Below are positions 24,064-34,476 of a stretch of 64,000 nucleotides of DNA, in pieces. The stretch's first letter is position 1. Each line of letters begins with the position of its first letter. This DNA is from Latrodectus hesperus (taxonomy: Eukaryota > Arthropoda > Arachnida > Araneae > Theridiidae). Under the pieces are notes generated by a model, which searched no databases, had not been told where the DNA came from, and saw only the letters and a list, made by a program, of their open reading frames with translations. A program made the position numbers and the translations under genes. The stretch is from assembly GCA_037975125.1 (NCBI GenBank), contig CM075850.1, positions 123,291,326-123,355,325 on the forward strand, in the 5' to 3' direction.

Positions 24064-24402
24064 ACACAAATTCCTGGATATTCAGAAGTGAGCGACGAAT
24101 ATATTGAAAAATGGATTATGAGCGAGGTCCTAGATTTCAAATTGCAAATGATGGTGAACTTACATAAGTATAAATTAAGAAAGAATATGACCTTAGTCCA
24201 AGGAGAAGCAGACCCGACACTAGCAGCTAGTGAAGCATTTGCCAGTCTTGAATGGATGGAGCGTCAGCATGAGCGCGACCAAGATGCAAATGCTCACTGT
24301 CAAGCGGATGCCCGAAAACGGATGAAAGCAGGGAAACAACTCACTGTGACCGAGATGTTCAGCAAGCAATGACTTTCACTTACTGCACTGTACAGACAAA
24401 CT
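23804..24402 (+). mobile_element. Relic pogo/Tigger-like DNA transposon with C-terminal transposase fragment
   Basis: Left end: TA followed by CAGTAGAACTCCAATTATCC at about 23806, typical of pogo/Tigger termini. A frame at 24088-24372 ends ...EAFASLEWMERQ ... KQLTVTEMF.., matching the acidic C-terminal region and the KQ.TITDFF-type end of Tigger transposases. The CENP-B/HTH domain and DDE catalytic core are missing, so it is dead. An (AT)n run at 23965-24060 sits inside. The element probably continued beyond the SINE1 insertion at 24403-24710; a second 'aatccaattatccgaat' lies at 24890-24906. Confidence 0.7.
23965..24060. repeat. (AT)n microsatellite
   Basis: About 96 bp of nearly pure TA/AT. 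It produces a spurious Ile-Tyr open frame. Confidence 0.95.
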
Positions 24403-24710
24403 GTTGTTGTTACTAATGACACTTGGATAAGCCAAGGTCGCTATGCCTTGGCAATGCTAAGTTAAGACAGTTGGGAACGTCTTTCGTTTTAATCAGAGCA
24501 CCATGAAGGTGAAAGTACGACTTTGCTCTACACACATGCCATAGGTACCCGTTTATAGGGTAAGCAACCATTCACACCTCATTCATACAAGGAAAGGACA
24601 AAGATAGGATAGATAGAGAGAAAAAGTACATCCTGCCCGAAGCGGGATTCGAACCCAGAACCTCCTTATCCGCAGTCAGACACGCTGACCACTAGACAAG
24701 TTGGGAGGCA
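24403..24710 (-). mobile_element. SINE1, tail type A, inside the Tigger-like relic
   Basis: On the minus strand the head lies at 24632-24710 (B box from plus strand ggattcgaaccc, box A from gaccactagacaag). The body has gatagatagagagaaa and 'cccgtttatagggta' counterparts. Tail A at 24403-24520 ends in (AAC)n. Structure matches 4779-5077. It separates the transposase fragment from the second ATCCGAAT motif. Confidence 0.85.
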
Positions 24711-26585
24711 GATATACTGTATTTACAGGTTAAGGTATTTACAAGTGTACAGCACTTGTAGGTACCTTAATATGTAAAAGTGTTCCATTTTCATTAATCG
24801 ATTAAAATCTCTTTTACTCTATAAATATGTAGTTTACCTTCCAACTTCAAAGCGAAAAAATTAAATTAAATTAAACCCATTTCTCGTAAAAATCCAATTA
24901 TCCGAATATGTTGTATGCATTGCTTGGAAAATTACCAATTATTTTAATATGATTTACGTATTCAAATGAATATAACTTAGTTAATGAAAGTATATTTATG
25001 AGCTTATCGACAGAAAAATTTGTAACTGTTTAAAAGTTTAAAATTTGTTTAAGATTTGTTTGCAGATCAAGGATCCTTTTTTTTATATAAGAGAACTATT
25101 ATTAGTTTAAAGTTTATATTCGAACAACAAACATCCAATCACGAGGAGATATATGATCTCGCGAACTCTGATGTTGCCTAACTGAATAAATAAAATCTAT
25201 TAAATTAACATTTACTTTTTGATTTTTTTCCCAAAGCATAAAAGTATATTTGATTTAATCATTGTTTTATTCAATAAAATTGTTTATTAAATTAACATAT
25301 TATTCTTCATTATATACCAAACCATAAAACTATATTTAATTTACTTATTTTGTTTCATTTCCAATATATAATTTATTAAATTAGCACGTCATTCTTTATT
25401 ATATTCTAAACTATAAAGGTATACTTGATTTACTTATTTAATTTCATCCAATAAATCATTTGTTAAATTAACATGATTGTGTTCTTTATTTCATTCAATA
25501 AATATAATTTAATAAATTAAGTATTTAAAAAATAAAACTGGAAATTTTTGTATTATATTCATAATGATTTAAATATAAAAATTATATAATTAAAATCATT
25601 TTACAATCACATAAACACAAAAAAGTTCAACTTATTGAACTTCACAACGGATAAAAGTAATACATAAATATTTCGAGCTCAAATATTTTATCGAACTTGA
25701 AGTATTTGCTGAACTTATTTTTTTCTCGCTTGAGTGCAGTTTGAATAATAAAAATGAAACAAATTTAAAATAATATCATTATGGAAGGATTTACTTCCGA
25801 CTGAAGTTTTATATTTCACTATAAAAAATTTTCTAGCATTTCCTTACAAATTCTCTTTTAATAATGAGCGCAGAGCACATTTGAAAGATAAAAGAAATCA
25901 AATAACCACTAACAAAACAGAATTTTAATCCAATATAAATCATCAGCTTTAAAATATATTTAAATAGATTTTGCTCGCACTGATATTTTTTTTGTAATGA
26001 CTGAGTTCATTTCGCTTAATTTCTTTTTTTCTAACAGAAAAAAAGCTTACCTAAAATAAAAGAACCTATGTGGAGAAAAGAATTGATTGAAGATTTAAAA
26101 GAGCTGAGAGAACTTACAGATGTAAAATATTCGTTGTCTTGCTGACGGAGGAGCCGCGAAAGTTAGAAGAGAAGTACGCCAGCTCAGACGTCAACCCCGC
26201 CACTTGAGTATGTTTTACAATTACAATACAGCTGGATGGATGTCACGGTTGGCAGAAATCAATGATCAGAAACGAATATAAGCCAAACAAATATAAATCC
26301 GTAACTTCAATTGGCAGTAAAAAAAACCCACTTTATTTTTATAATAGCAACGGCTTTAATTTAATTTCAATAGGGAACAAAAACAGGATTTTTTTTATCT
26401 ACATATCATTTAATAGTTGCAGTCACGATTAAAGTTAGGGTGGCTTTAAAAACTTGAGAGTTTTCGCATCTTAAGGTTGTGTTTGTGGATGCGAACACCA
26501 GATATACTTAGTGTTCGAATTGACATTTGAAAGAAAAATTTGAAACATGGTACAGCAAAACTGTCTAAAATATAACAGAATTTTG
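24711..26585. other. AT-rich DNA, partly Tigger-like relic, otherwise unrecognised
   Basis: 24711-24910 may be the right part of the pogo/Tigger-like relic (motif near 24890). Beyond that, A/T-rich sequence with repeated 'aaattaacat..att' phrases between about 25195 and 25480 suggests a weak, very old repeat. No gene is seen. Confidence 0.45.
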
Positions 26586-27010
26586 CCGGCCTGAATCCAA
26601 AGCTGTTGGTTCCGGGTTCGAATCCCAGTTCGGGCATGGATGTTCCTTTTTCTCTTTGTCTCCTTGTCCTTTCTTCTGAGATGATGAATGAACGCAGCCC
26701 ACCCTATAAACGCGTGATTTGGTTTGGTTTGTCGCTCAACGGTCATTTTTTGCACATCAGGGCTAATTAGACCGGGACTTACGGCTTAAAGTGGATTCCG
26801 AACCACTACAAACATCCATGCCCATGGTGGGATTCGAACCCACGAATTGTTGAACCGAAGGCAAGAGCGCTAACCATTCGGCTGCCAGCTCGGCCTATAA
26901 ACGCGTGGAGTGACGTGGGTAATACTTTTCGCCTGCATGACATGATCCACAGGTGGCCATCGGGGGAAGCAGTTCCCCTCCTTGTTGTGGTGAACGGTGC
27001 GAAGGATTTT
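26586..27010 (+). mobile_element. Old tRNA-SINE split by a SINE2 insertion
   Basis: The head ends ggttccgggttcgaatcccagttcgg (about 26608-26633) followed by 'gcatggatg', the SINE-type junction. The body runs to 26716, is interrupted by SINE2 (26717-26893), and resumes at 26908. The 14-bp cctataaacgcgtg repeats on both sides of the insert. The head resembles SINE1, but the body after 'cctataaacg' (gtgacgtgggtaatac ...) differs from both SINE1 tails, so it is a third tail type or a different family. Confidence 0.75.
26717..26893 (-). mobile_element. SINE2, full length, nested, exact 14-bp target duplication
   Basis: Flanks are cctataaacgcgtg at 26703-26716 and 26894-26907, identical. Minus-strand order: head with box A and B box, 'catgg', the body with the ggattccgaacc counterpart, 'ctaattagaccggg', 'tgaccgttgagcgaca', and an (AAACC)n end. 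Because the duplication is perfect it is a younger insertion than its host SINE. Confidence 0.95.
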
Positions 27011-27244
27011 TCTTATTGGCCAGTAAAGAAAACAAAATAACAAGATGTTTTATTCATGTTACATTGCTTTATTATTAAATATTTTTAAGAATAAACAGAG
27101 GTTTGGGAAAAATGACTAAAACGATTGGCTAAAAAATAATTGGTTAATATCATAAACTAAAACAATATTTGAAAAGTATGACTTGTTACTCAACAATTAC
27201 TTTTTACATACGGATAAGGACTCATTTGAGAACACTAGGTTTGG

Positions 27245-27385
27245 TTAATCCTAGGATATGAACACAAATTTGAAGGGGAGAAGAAGCAATGAAATCATCC
27301 GTATACCAGGATACGAATCGAACTTACGAGCTGTTAAACTAAACCCCCAGATCGTTAACTGTTAAGTAGACAGCTCGGCAAAGAA
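27245..27385 (-). mobile_element. Degraded SINE2-like relic
   Basis: Plus-strand atacgaatcgaacttacgag, then 'ctgttaaactaaa', then 'agacagctcggc' follow SINE2 order (B box, 'ctgttgaaccgaa', 'gccagctcggc'). The tail half is hard to follow. Confidence 0.55.
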
Positions 27386-27579
27386 AAAACGGAATAAGTT
27401 AATTTTGACAATTTTGTTCTTTGAATAAAGAAAAGTAACGCTGTAACTTGCAATTGACGACATATGAACTATTTACCTGTAAAACTGCGTCATTTTTTTT
27501 AACAGCAACCCGCAATTTTCAGTATTTTGATCAATTTCATTACTCGGAATTTCACAGTACACAATCGTTTTTTTTTATT

Positions 27580-28000
27580 TTTAAATTTTAATGTCGAATA
27601 TCACATACTCGACTTCAACCGTTCGAAAATCGGAAACTTTCAACAACCCATTTTAGCGAAGTATTCATAACATTAATTGATATGGGTTTGAGGCTCGTCA
27701 ATTAGATACCAAGTTAATGATGAACTAAAAATCAAGCTCAGTCCTTGTGTCATTTGAACGTGTTTCCATGGCGACGTTAATTCTCCACAATGACGCCATC
27801 GCTCAGCATGTTCGGCATGGGAACATCTCAGAACATGATTCTCACAAATCGTTACTATGGCAACAGTTCATACTGCTTCCTCGGGACACAACAACGCGAG
27901 TCTGAGGACGTAAACAAGATTCTTATTCTAATCAATGCAATGAATATATTATGTCGTCTTTGGGCGCAGATATACGTCCATGTAAACTCACTCATATAAA
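27580..28000. promoter_or_regulatory. Candidate regulatory region with two RFX X-box-like motifs
   Basis: GTTTCCATGGCGAC (27762-27775) and GTTACTATGGCAAC (27851-27864) both fit the imperfect palindrome GTTNCCATGGNAAC recognised by RFX winged-helix factors. They are 89 bp apart in unusually GC-balanced, repeat-free sequence. A GTAAACAA-type forkhead core lies near 27920. RFX sites typify promoters of ciliary and sensory-neuron genes; that is family knowledge, and no such gene is visible here. An open frame at 27790-27999 overlaps but has no recognisable domain. Confidence 0.45.
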
Positions 28001-28189
28001 CGACTAAACTTAAATGCCGGCATTTGATATCTCAGAATATTGATCAACGTTTAAGAAATTACGCATTCACTTTTATTGAAATTGAAGTAAATGGGAAAGT
28101 ATAAATATCATCAAGCTAACATAAGAACTCGTCAATACATCGATAATATTTGGAAGAAATATTTTATGTTTGAATAATAAATATCAAGT

Positions 28190-29090
28190 TTCAAAAATTC
28201 TCTAGTCATTGAAAATAATAAATTATTGCATGGCTAATAAGAAACTAGTAAATTATTGCCGGACATTAACTGATAAATTTTTGCATAAATTATATGGCTG
28301 TTTAATAAATTCCATATACTGTATGAAGTATATGGAATTATATGGCACGTTATTATATATATTATAATATATATAATAATTTATATATATTATAATATAT
28401 TTAAATTATATTTATATGGCATAAATTATATGTCATATTTGAATAAACTATATGGCGTAAATTAAATGCCGTTGAAATTTTAAATTTATTTGGGAGAAGT
28501 TGGCAACATTCGGAATTGGAAGAAAAATATTTACTCTAAATAATTGCATAAATTGTACGGCTGTCTGCATCTACGTGCATTCGGACATCGTGATCGAATG
28601 TAAGTACGGCATTCGGGAGAAGTCGGAAGCATTCTGAATAAGAAAAACGTCTTCGATTTCATGTTTTATAATTGGATGTTTTTTATACTGAAAAATTGAG
28701 CAAGGCAATAAATTCGCACAAATATGGCAACATTCAGAAAAAATCGTCATTTGTTTTATTACTTTCCTAAAGCACGTGTGTATACACGTTTTTAGGCTAT
28801 ATTTTGTGCAGTATTTATGGTTTTGTACCGCAATTGTCTGACAATTGCATTTCTTAATCTGTACAGATAATTTATTGATAGTTAATATCTAAGCATGTTT
28901 AGCAAAATAGTTTAATACATTTTGTAAAGTCGGTAACGTTCGGAAAAAAAGTCATTTTCGGTTTTTTACTGCATTTATGTTTTATAATGAAAGAGAACAA
29001 AGCTGTTTATTTCGTTCGCATAAAGTCGGAAATGTTCGGATAAATCCTGGTTTTCGTTTTCACTTCCATTTATCGTTTCACTATTAACAA
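28190..29090. repeat. Decayed ~100-bp tandem array
   Basis: A phrase of the form aagtcggNaacRttcgga recurs near 28497, 28618, 28722, 28926 and 29022. Spacings are 121, 104, 204 and 96 bp, i.e. close to one or two units of ~100 bp. A second phrase, 'ttttataatg/ttggatg', also recurs. Strong divergence implies an old satellite. Left edge uncertain. Confidence 0.5.
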
Positions 29091-29540
29091 TGACCAGAAA
29101 TTACATACGAATAGTATTATATAATCGTGGTTTTTATATAAAGTTTAAGCAATTTAAACATTCAGTGAAAGGGAATATTTTTGTTTTTATGAGTCTATTT
29201 TTTGGTGTTGTGAACATGGTGTGTAAATTCCAAGTGTTTCAAGGTTTCAGATTTACGTTTCTAAGGTTTCAGGAGCAATGTTGCGAAACCTATGCGATTT
29301 CCACAGTAAATAATTTGCGGTGGCGCTTCCTTGAAACAATCTTTCGCATTTATGTTGCTTTGCACAAGGAAATGAAAAATCGAGTATAAAATAACAGCAT
29401 TAAGGAAAATATTTAGCAACATCCATTTCTTATATATATATATTATATATAAACAATATGAAATGAATACCTAGCAATTTTAACCAAATTTCATAAATCG
29501 AAATTCAATTTGTTCGTTTATTTTGATAAAATAAATTCCT
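29090..29540. other. Intergenic DNA, 99-codon frame without recognised domain
   Basis: The plus frame at 29090-29389 encodes a Phe/Val-rich, Cys-containing peptide. I recognise nothing in it. Its upstream part may belong to the decayed array. I do not call it a gene. Confidence 0.35.

Positions 29541-29544
<4 letters not shown>

Positions 29545-29616
<72 letters not shown>
29545..29616. repeat. (AT)n microsatellite
   Basis: About 72 bp of pure AT. Confidence 0.95.
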
Positions 29617-29619
<3 letters not shown>

Positions 29620-29721
29620 TTTTATTCTTTTTTAATAACTGTAAACTGGAAAACGAAGAATTAATAAATGTTTTAGGTATCCGATCGAATGTAGTAACTT
29701 TGATGGTTTTGTAGTTGTTGT

Positions 29722-29849
29722 TGTTTTCCTATGACACTTAGACACAAGCCAAGCTCGCTTTTGCCTTTGGCAGTGCGAATTAAGTCAATAGGGAGCGTCT
29801 TTCGCTTGGATCAGAGCACCACGAAGGTGAAAGTACGACTTTGCTCTAT
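29722..29849 (-). mobile_element. Headless tail-A fragment abutting R4
   Basis: The sequence runs from plus-strand gttgttgtt through 'gacacaagccaagctcgc' to 'gaaagtacgactttgctct', which is the whole of tail A and nothing more. At the point where a SINE body should begin, the sequence switches to repeat R4. It is a 5'-truncated SINE, or R4 inserted or recombined at that point. Confidence 0.75.
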
Positions 29850-30115
29850 TTAAGGTGCCACGTAATTTTGAACCACGGTCAGGTGACGAGGCCACACCTG
29901 AGCTGGCACCCTCCGCTCCACATTTACGCCACACCAGCGGAAGGACTTTGGACGTCACAGATGAACGTGGTCACGTCCCCAACTCACGGAGTTCCAGCAA
30001 CCCAGTGAAGGAGAGTACACCGTGGTCACCCTCCCAACCACTGCCCGCGGCAAATGATGCCTCACTTTGCTGAGCTTACGGGAAGCGGCGTGAAGCTACT
30101 GAACCACTGAAGCTC
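29850..30115 (+). repeat. R4 repeat copy, 5'-truncated
   Basis: It shares with the other R4 copies the ordered blocks ttttgaaccacggtcaggtg, 'gacgaggcc', 'ccacaccagcgg', 'aaggactttggacgtcacag', 'gttccagcaacccagtg' and 'ctgcccgcggcaaatgatgc'. GC content is high for this window. No protein or tRNA similarity is evident. It begins abruptly at the tail-A fragment. Confidence 0.8.
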
Positions 30116-30529
30116 ATGATTTGTTTTAAATCATGCAATTTTAGACTCATAGAATTGTCTCCGTATTATACGTATTTCATTTTTTATAGCATTTAGAAGT
30201 GCGCAAGTGACTCATAACTGTTATGGGATGCGTACGTACATGCGATACTCCCCTGCAGTTTTGAGAAGCATGTCTAAGCTTCAACACCGCATCAATAAAG
30301 AGACGTCCCATAGCTATTTAAATATAGGCCTTTCAACTGAAATTTTAATTTGGCCAATATAAAAATTTTAATTTATGGTCTTTCAGTTGAAAAGCATTAT
30401 GCCTAAGAAAAATAGTTATTTGCTTTTTCAAATATATTGGGAGATAACAGGTTTCAGGATCGAACCTGTTATTCGTCGGTAACAATACTTTTGACGGATT
30501 GGTTTGGATAATAATACTTGAGATTGGTT

Positions 30530-30695
30530 GTTTGTCGTTCAATGTTCTTTTTGGCAAACAAGGATTATAATTAGAAAGGAAAATATCATTTAAGGTGGAT
30601 TCCAAATCACTACAATCATTTAAGACAAATGTGGGAATCGAATTAGTAAACTGTTGAAATGAAATCCAGAGCGCTATCTATTCGTCTATCAGTTC
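30530..30695 (-). mobile_element. Degraded SINE2
   Basis: Plus-strand ggttgtttgtcgttcaatg, 'taaggtggattccaaatcactac', a mutated B box 'ggaatcgaattag' and 'atcagttcgg' keep SINE2 order and spacing. Many substitutions are present and no duplication can be read. Confidence 0.75.
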
Positions 30696-30699
30696 GGTA

Positions 30700-31587
30700 A
30701 CAATACCTGTGAGGTTATGATTAACTCTCATTTTGGCCATAATCGAATACATCGGCAATCCAATCAAGTTTAGTATGGTATATGCACGTCATGAAACATA
30801 ACTAAAGAAATGCCTCGCATCCAGTTTTCACCTTGACCTCAATAGTAGAACCATGTTTTTGGAGAGAAAGGATCCGGATTCGTTCCAAAATGCTTTTGGT
30901 GGACAGCAAGGGATGGATGTTATATCCGATAGGGTTTTCCCACGCACGCTCATTTCTTGCGCATATAAGGGCTCAATTGCACCAATTCCTATAGTTTAAA
31001 GTGCAGCTCGAAGTACTTTCTTTCAGCCCAGGGTGGGTATTGAGCAAGTGTCATACAGCTGCTAGCTGAATCTGCTGCGGTGGGTGCTTAGGAGTTTTCC
31101 TACCATGCAAGAAGTGCCTACCGTGGAATCCAAGAAAAGCATAAATAGATATCAAAACGCCACACAACAGCTTCAAGCTATATCAAAACTTAATATCTGA
31201 CGGTAAATAACTGATAACACTTGAGAATTTTAACTGCAACCGTTTTATTGAAATTGACCTATTTTATAAATATCGTTACCTGAAGCATATTATTTTTAAA
31301 CAAGAGCGAATTTTAAAATACGCGAAATATATCTCAATTAATTCCATCTTATGTAAAAGTAATAATAATATCAAAAATTTGAAACTGAACTCACTCAGAA
31401 AATAAAATAATGCAAAATGTTATTACACAGCAAACATATTTTTATTAAAAAACACAATAAAATAAATTTTACACATCTCGGGGGCCATTAATACCAATGC
31501 AATTAATCTCCAGTTTAAGTTAAAAATCTAATAAGAGTAATTTAATTAATAATTGTTAACAGAATTTTATGATTGGTAAAAATTAAT
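30700..31587. other. Unannotated DNA with a possible SINE2-like relic at 30945-31075
   Basis: Around 30955-31060 'cttgcgcatataagggctcaattgcacc' and 'tagtttaaagtgcagc' echo SINE2 tail phrases. A 'cccagggtgggtattgagc' may be the ruined head. The rest is unrecognised. Confidence 0.35.
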
Positions 31588-31752
31588 TTCTTCTTCTTCT
31601 TAATGGCCTTGCACAGTACAGGGCACCTCTGCTCGATAGCATTTTGTGCCATAGCCTCAAGCCCATGAACTCTTAGTTCCAATCAATTGGGTCGCCCACT
31701 TTATTTATAAAGTCAGACAAACCCTTTATGGAGACGTAACTCTTTAGTATAT
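31588..31752 (-). mobile_element. LINE 3'-end fragment (same family as 20389)
   Basis: Plus-strand order: (TTC)n, 'aatggccttgcacagtacagggcacctctgct', 'cattttgtgcca', 'ggtcgcccactttatttataaagtc'. This is the 3' UTR and last codons of the 20389 LINE in mutated form. It is cut off after about 165 bp on its 5' side. Confidence 0.8.
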
Positions 31753-31759
31753 TGAAAAA

Positions 31760-32815
31760 AAATAATTTAATCAACCGTCAGAACTCGGTAAAATAAAGAG
31801 TGAAAATAAAAATAATAGTTATTCTTTTCCGCAATTAAAATTTAACTGCAAACAAGTTTACTCAATAACTAAACTCAGAGAAGCTTTGAAGCCCCGTCAG
31901 AGACTTAAAAAATGAGTTTATCATTTAAAATCAATTCAATGAAATTTAAATTAACGAGAAAAATTAAGGACTAGTTTCTACTTTAAATTAATTAAAATTT
32001 CTATACTCACTAACTTGTAGAAAAATAAAGATTCTATTTAAAGATTCGCTTTTAAATTCTTAACTGTTGATGAACGAAAGATTTAAAATTGTGTCTTTGT
32101 GTCTAAATTACATTGCCATGTAAGGTTTCTGGATATATAAATGCCAAACAACGACACTCACATTGAAAAATCTCAAGATATTTTCCGTTTGCATATAAAA
32201 ATAAAACCTGAAACAATTGTTCTTAAAGCGATTTTCTTGTTAAAAACACCCTTTGTTATCCGAAACCGACGGCTCAAGTAAAAAAGCTTCTTTTTCCACA
32301 AAGAGATAAAATAGTCTCAAGCGACATTTTTATCTTTCTTTACTGAAGTCAGATACCCCTTAAGGTTTTATTGCGCTGAAAATAAACTAAAGGGAATTTG
32401 TTTTCAGCGAAAACTATTATCACAGAGTTAGATAATTGCCGATTAAGTTATACTTTTGGAAAGAATTCTTACAATATTGGATGACAAATATTTTACACAC
32501 ATTCTTTTTATTAAGTTCATATTTTTTTTAATTTTTCATAATCTTTCGTCAGATAATATACTCGTATTACTTATTTGCTGTTTATTTGGTATTACATAGA
32601 GCAAATAGCGAAGTATAATAGTGGCAAGACTTTTTGTAGATATCACACGACGTATTTGAAGTTTCCAATTAATTTTTTTTATAAATAGTGGATATACACA
32701 AGTCCCAAGAGAAGGAAACCCGAAAGTTTTCAGCTACTAACTCCGATTATTGGACAAACAAGACCAGGAATGTAACTTTAGAGGCAGTGTGTGCACCAGT
32801 ATATTTTTCCGTACC
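31760..32815. other. AT-rich intergenic DNA, nothing recognised
   Basis: No coding or repeat signal beyond poly-A/T. Confidence 0.5.
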
Positions 32816-32824
32816 TAGACTAAA

Positions 32825-33195
32825 TTATATTTAGGTTAATCTCGGAGGTGTGGAAAACATCCCCCACCCATAATTGGTACAAGGGGTCAAAACCGGGTTT
32901 GTCCCTTGACCTCCCGTGTGACAGACGTACCCGGACTGTTCTCTCAAGACTTGCTAGCGGTCATATTAAGTGCCTCACTTTCAACGAGGGCAGGAAAACT
33001 TTCGTCACCTGCACCAAGCGCCAAAATCATCAGGCTTCTCCTGAGCATCTTTTGGATTGCATGGGTCTCTCTAGGGAGGATCTCTTTAGCAATCCTCTTT
33101 TAGTCTTCGACTTCCTTACAGTCAAAGAACTCGTGGATCTAGTCTCGACTCCGTCAGACATGGAGGATAAGCAACAACAACATATTTAGGTTAGG
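32825..33195 (+). mobile_element. LINE fragment, third family: post-RNase H C-terminus
   Basis: A 113-codon frame (32848-33189) contains a TVLSRLASGHIKCLTF block, a TCTKRQNHQASPEHLLDC knuckle-like segment and a hydrophobic 'LLVFDFL' tail. This is the C-terminal arrangement of Jockey-type LINE ORF2 (R..LSRLRSGH ... C..C....SPEHLL.C). An (AAC)n tail follows at about 33172. Catalytic domains are absent. It differs in sequence from the 20389 and 23370 families. Confidence 0.8.
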
Positions 33196-33204
33196 ATGGT
33201 TCCA

Positions 33205-33607
33205 AAGAACCTAGGACTGAGATCAAAGGTTTACAGCATAATACCCTAAAAGCTCTTACCAGTGGCTGAAGCAAAATTCAGCAGACATAACAGGGATAGC
33301 CTGCAGCATCCAAAGTTCAATTAAATCCCGACCCAGGTATTCAAATTTTTGAGCGGAAAAAAGTTTCACATTCTCATAGAATATGTAATGGAGGTTCCCC
33401 CATACATTGACAACCCCTGCAAGTGGGGTCAACTAATGCACCCACTATAGTGAGATGTCTCTTAAAGTGGCAGTGCCCTGTAAGAAGACTCACTGCTCCC
33501 CTTAAACATCCTCCACTGATCTCTTTCATAACTTTCTGTTTTTCACAAAGAAGAGTATTATATAATAGCTTTGCTTGTCTATAATCACTAGTGTTACACC
33601 CATTCAA
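33205..33607 (-). mobile_element. LINE fragment, fourth family: RNase H end, convergent with 32825
   Basis: A minus-strand frame (33374-33607) has a basic N-terminal part, LLTGHCHFKRHL and the knuckle start CRGCQCMGEPPLHIL. The frame is then broken, but 'FEYLGRDLIELW' can be read further on (to about 33260). This is again the Jockey/I-group RNase H-to-knuckle region. It is truncated upstream by the SINE3 at 33612. The two LINE ends face each other only some tens of bases apart. Confidence 0.75.
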
Positions 33608-33611
33608 AAAC

Positions 33612-33988
33612 TGTTGTTATTTATGATACTTGGACATGCCATGCTCCAGCCCAATGACTACGCGAAATTAAGTCAGAATAATGCGTCTTCTATTTAACCA
33701 AAGCACCACGAAGGTGAAAGTACGATTTTGCTCAAAGACTCCTCCGACCTCCGATAGATGGCACCACCAGAGCATCCACTCCTAAATTTTGACTTTGATC
33801 TGGAGGGGAAGAAATTTTCTCCAGGCCATTATACCCACGTAACTGCTCAACGACCGACCACAGGACTTTTGATTCCATATATTTAACGAGCACGTGTGTC
33901 GCATGTACTCGGTGGCTTTTTGGCAGCATTGAGAATCGAACCCAACCTTTCCGGGTAAGAGGCCGATGCTCTAACCACTAGGATACCA
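33612..33988 (-). mobile_element. SINE3 with tail type A, full length
   Basis: The minus-strand head reads 'tatcctagtggttagagcat' (box A), then cctcttaccc, then 'gggttcgattctc' (B box). The anticodon-arm region resembles tRNA-Lys (CTCTTA), tentatively. The body has 'gtggtcggtcgttgagcagt' and 'gatggtgc'-type blocks also seen at 6610-6955. Tail A occupies 33612-33735 and ends near (AAC)n. The head is clearly different from that of SINE1. Confidence 0.85.
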
Positions 33989-34089
33989 CAACCCACTAAA
34001 CTGCTGTTACCTGAAGAGATGGTTCAGGACCCAAAAAATCGATTGTTTAGAAATCCCTCGCCAATCAAAAAGCTAACTCATTACCAAGG

Positions 34090-34265
34090 GTTAGTTCAGC
34101 AGGGTAGAAGTCCTCATTATTCAGAGGCCAAGCGGAAGAACAGCAATACTTGGACTGTCATCTCCAGAGGAATCATCTCACTTAGGACATTACAAGCACG
34201 AGCTATTTAACTTGGACACTAGACAAACGTTTGAACAATGGCTGGGATCGAACCCGGTATCTATA
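34090..34265 (-). mobile_element. Degraded SINE5
   Basis: Plus-strand 'aggaatcatctcacttagg', 'gacattacaagcacg', 'tatttaacttgga' and a B box in 'gggatcgaacccgg' (about 34243) follow SINE5 order. Confidence 0.55.
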
Positions 34266-34476
34266 CTTAACTAGCAAATATACTTTTAAATGAATTCCGT
34301 ATCAATAGAAATGAAAGATAGGGGACGAATTCACACATAGTTGAAACGAAGACAAGAGTGCAAACTAGTCATTTACCTTAATGGACGTACTCCAAAGTTA
34401 CAACCCTCCACTCCATACTAACAGGGGTACAATAGGTTCTAAGAATATTTAACGTGGACACATCCTCTTAGCAAGA

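Noticed and set aside
23879..24091. Ile-Tyr repeat protein
   Set aside because: It is a translation of the (AT)n microsatellite.
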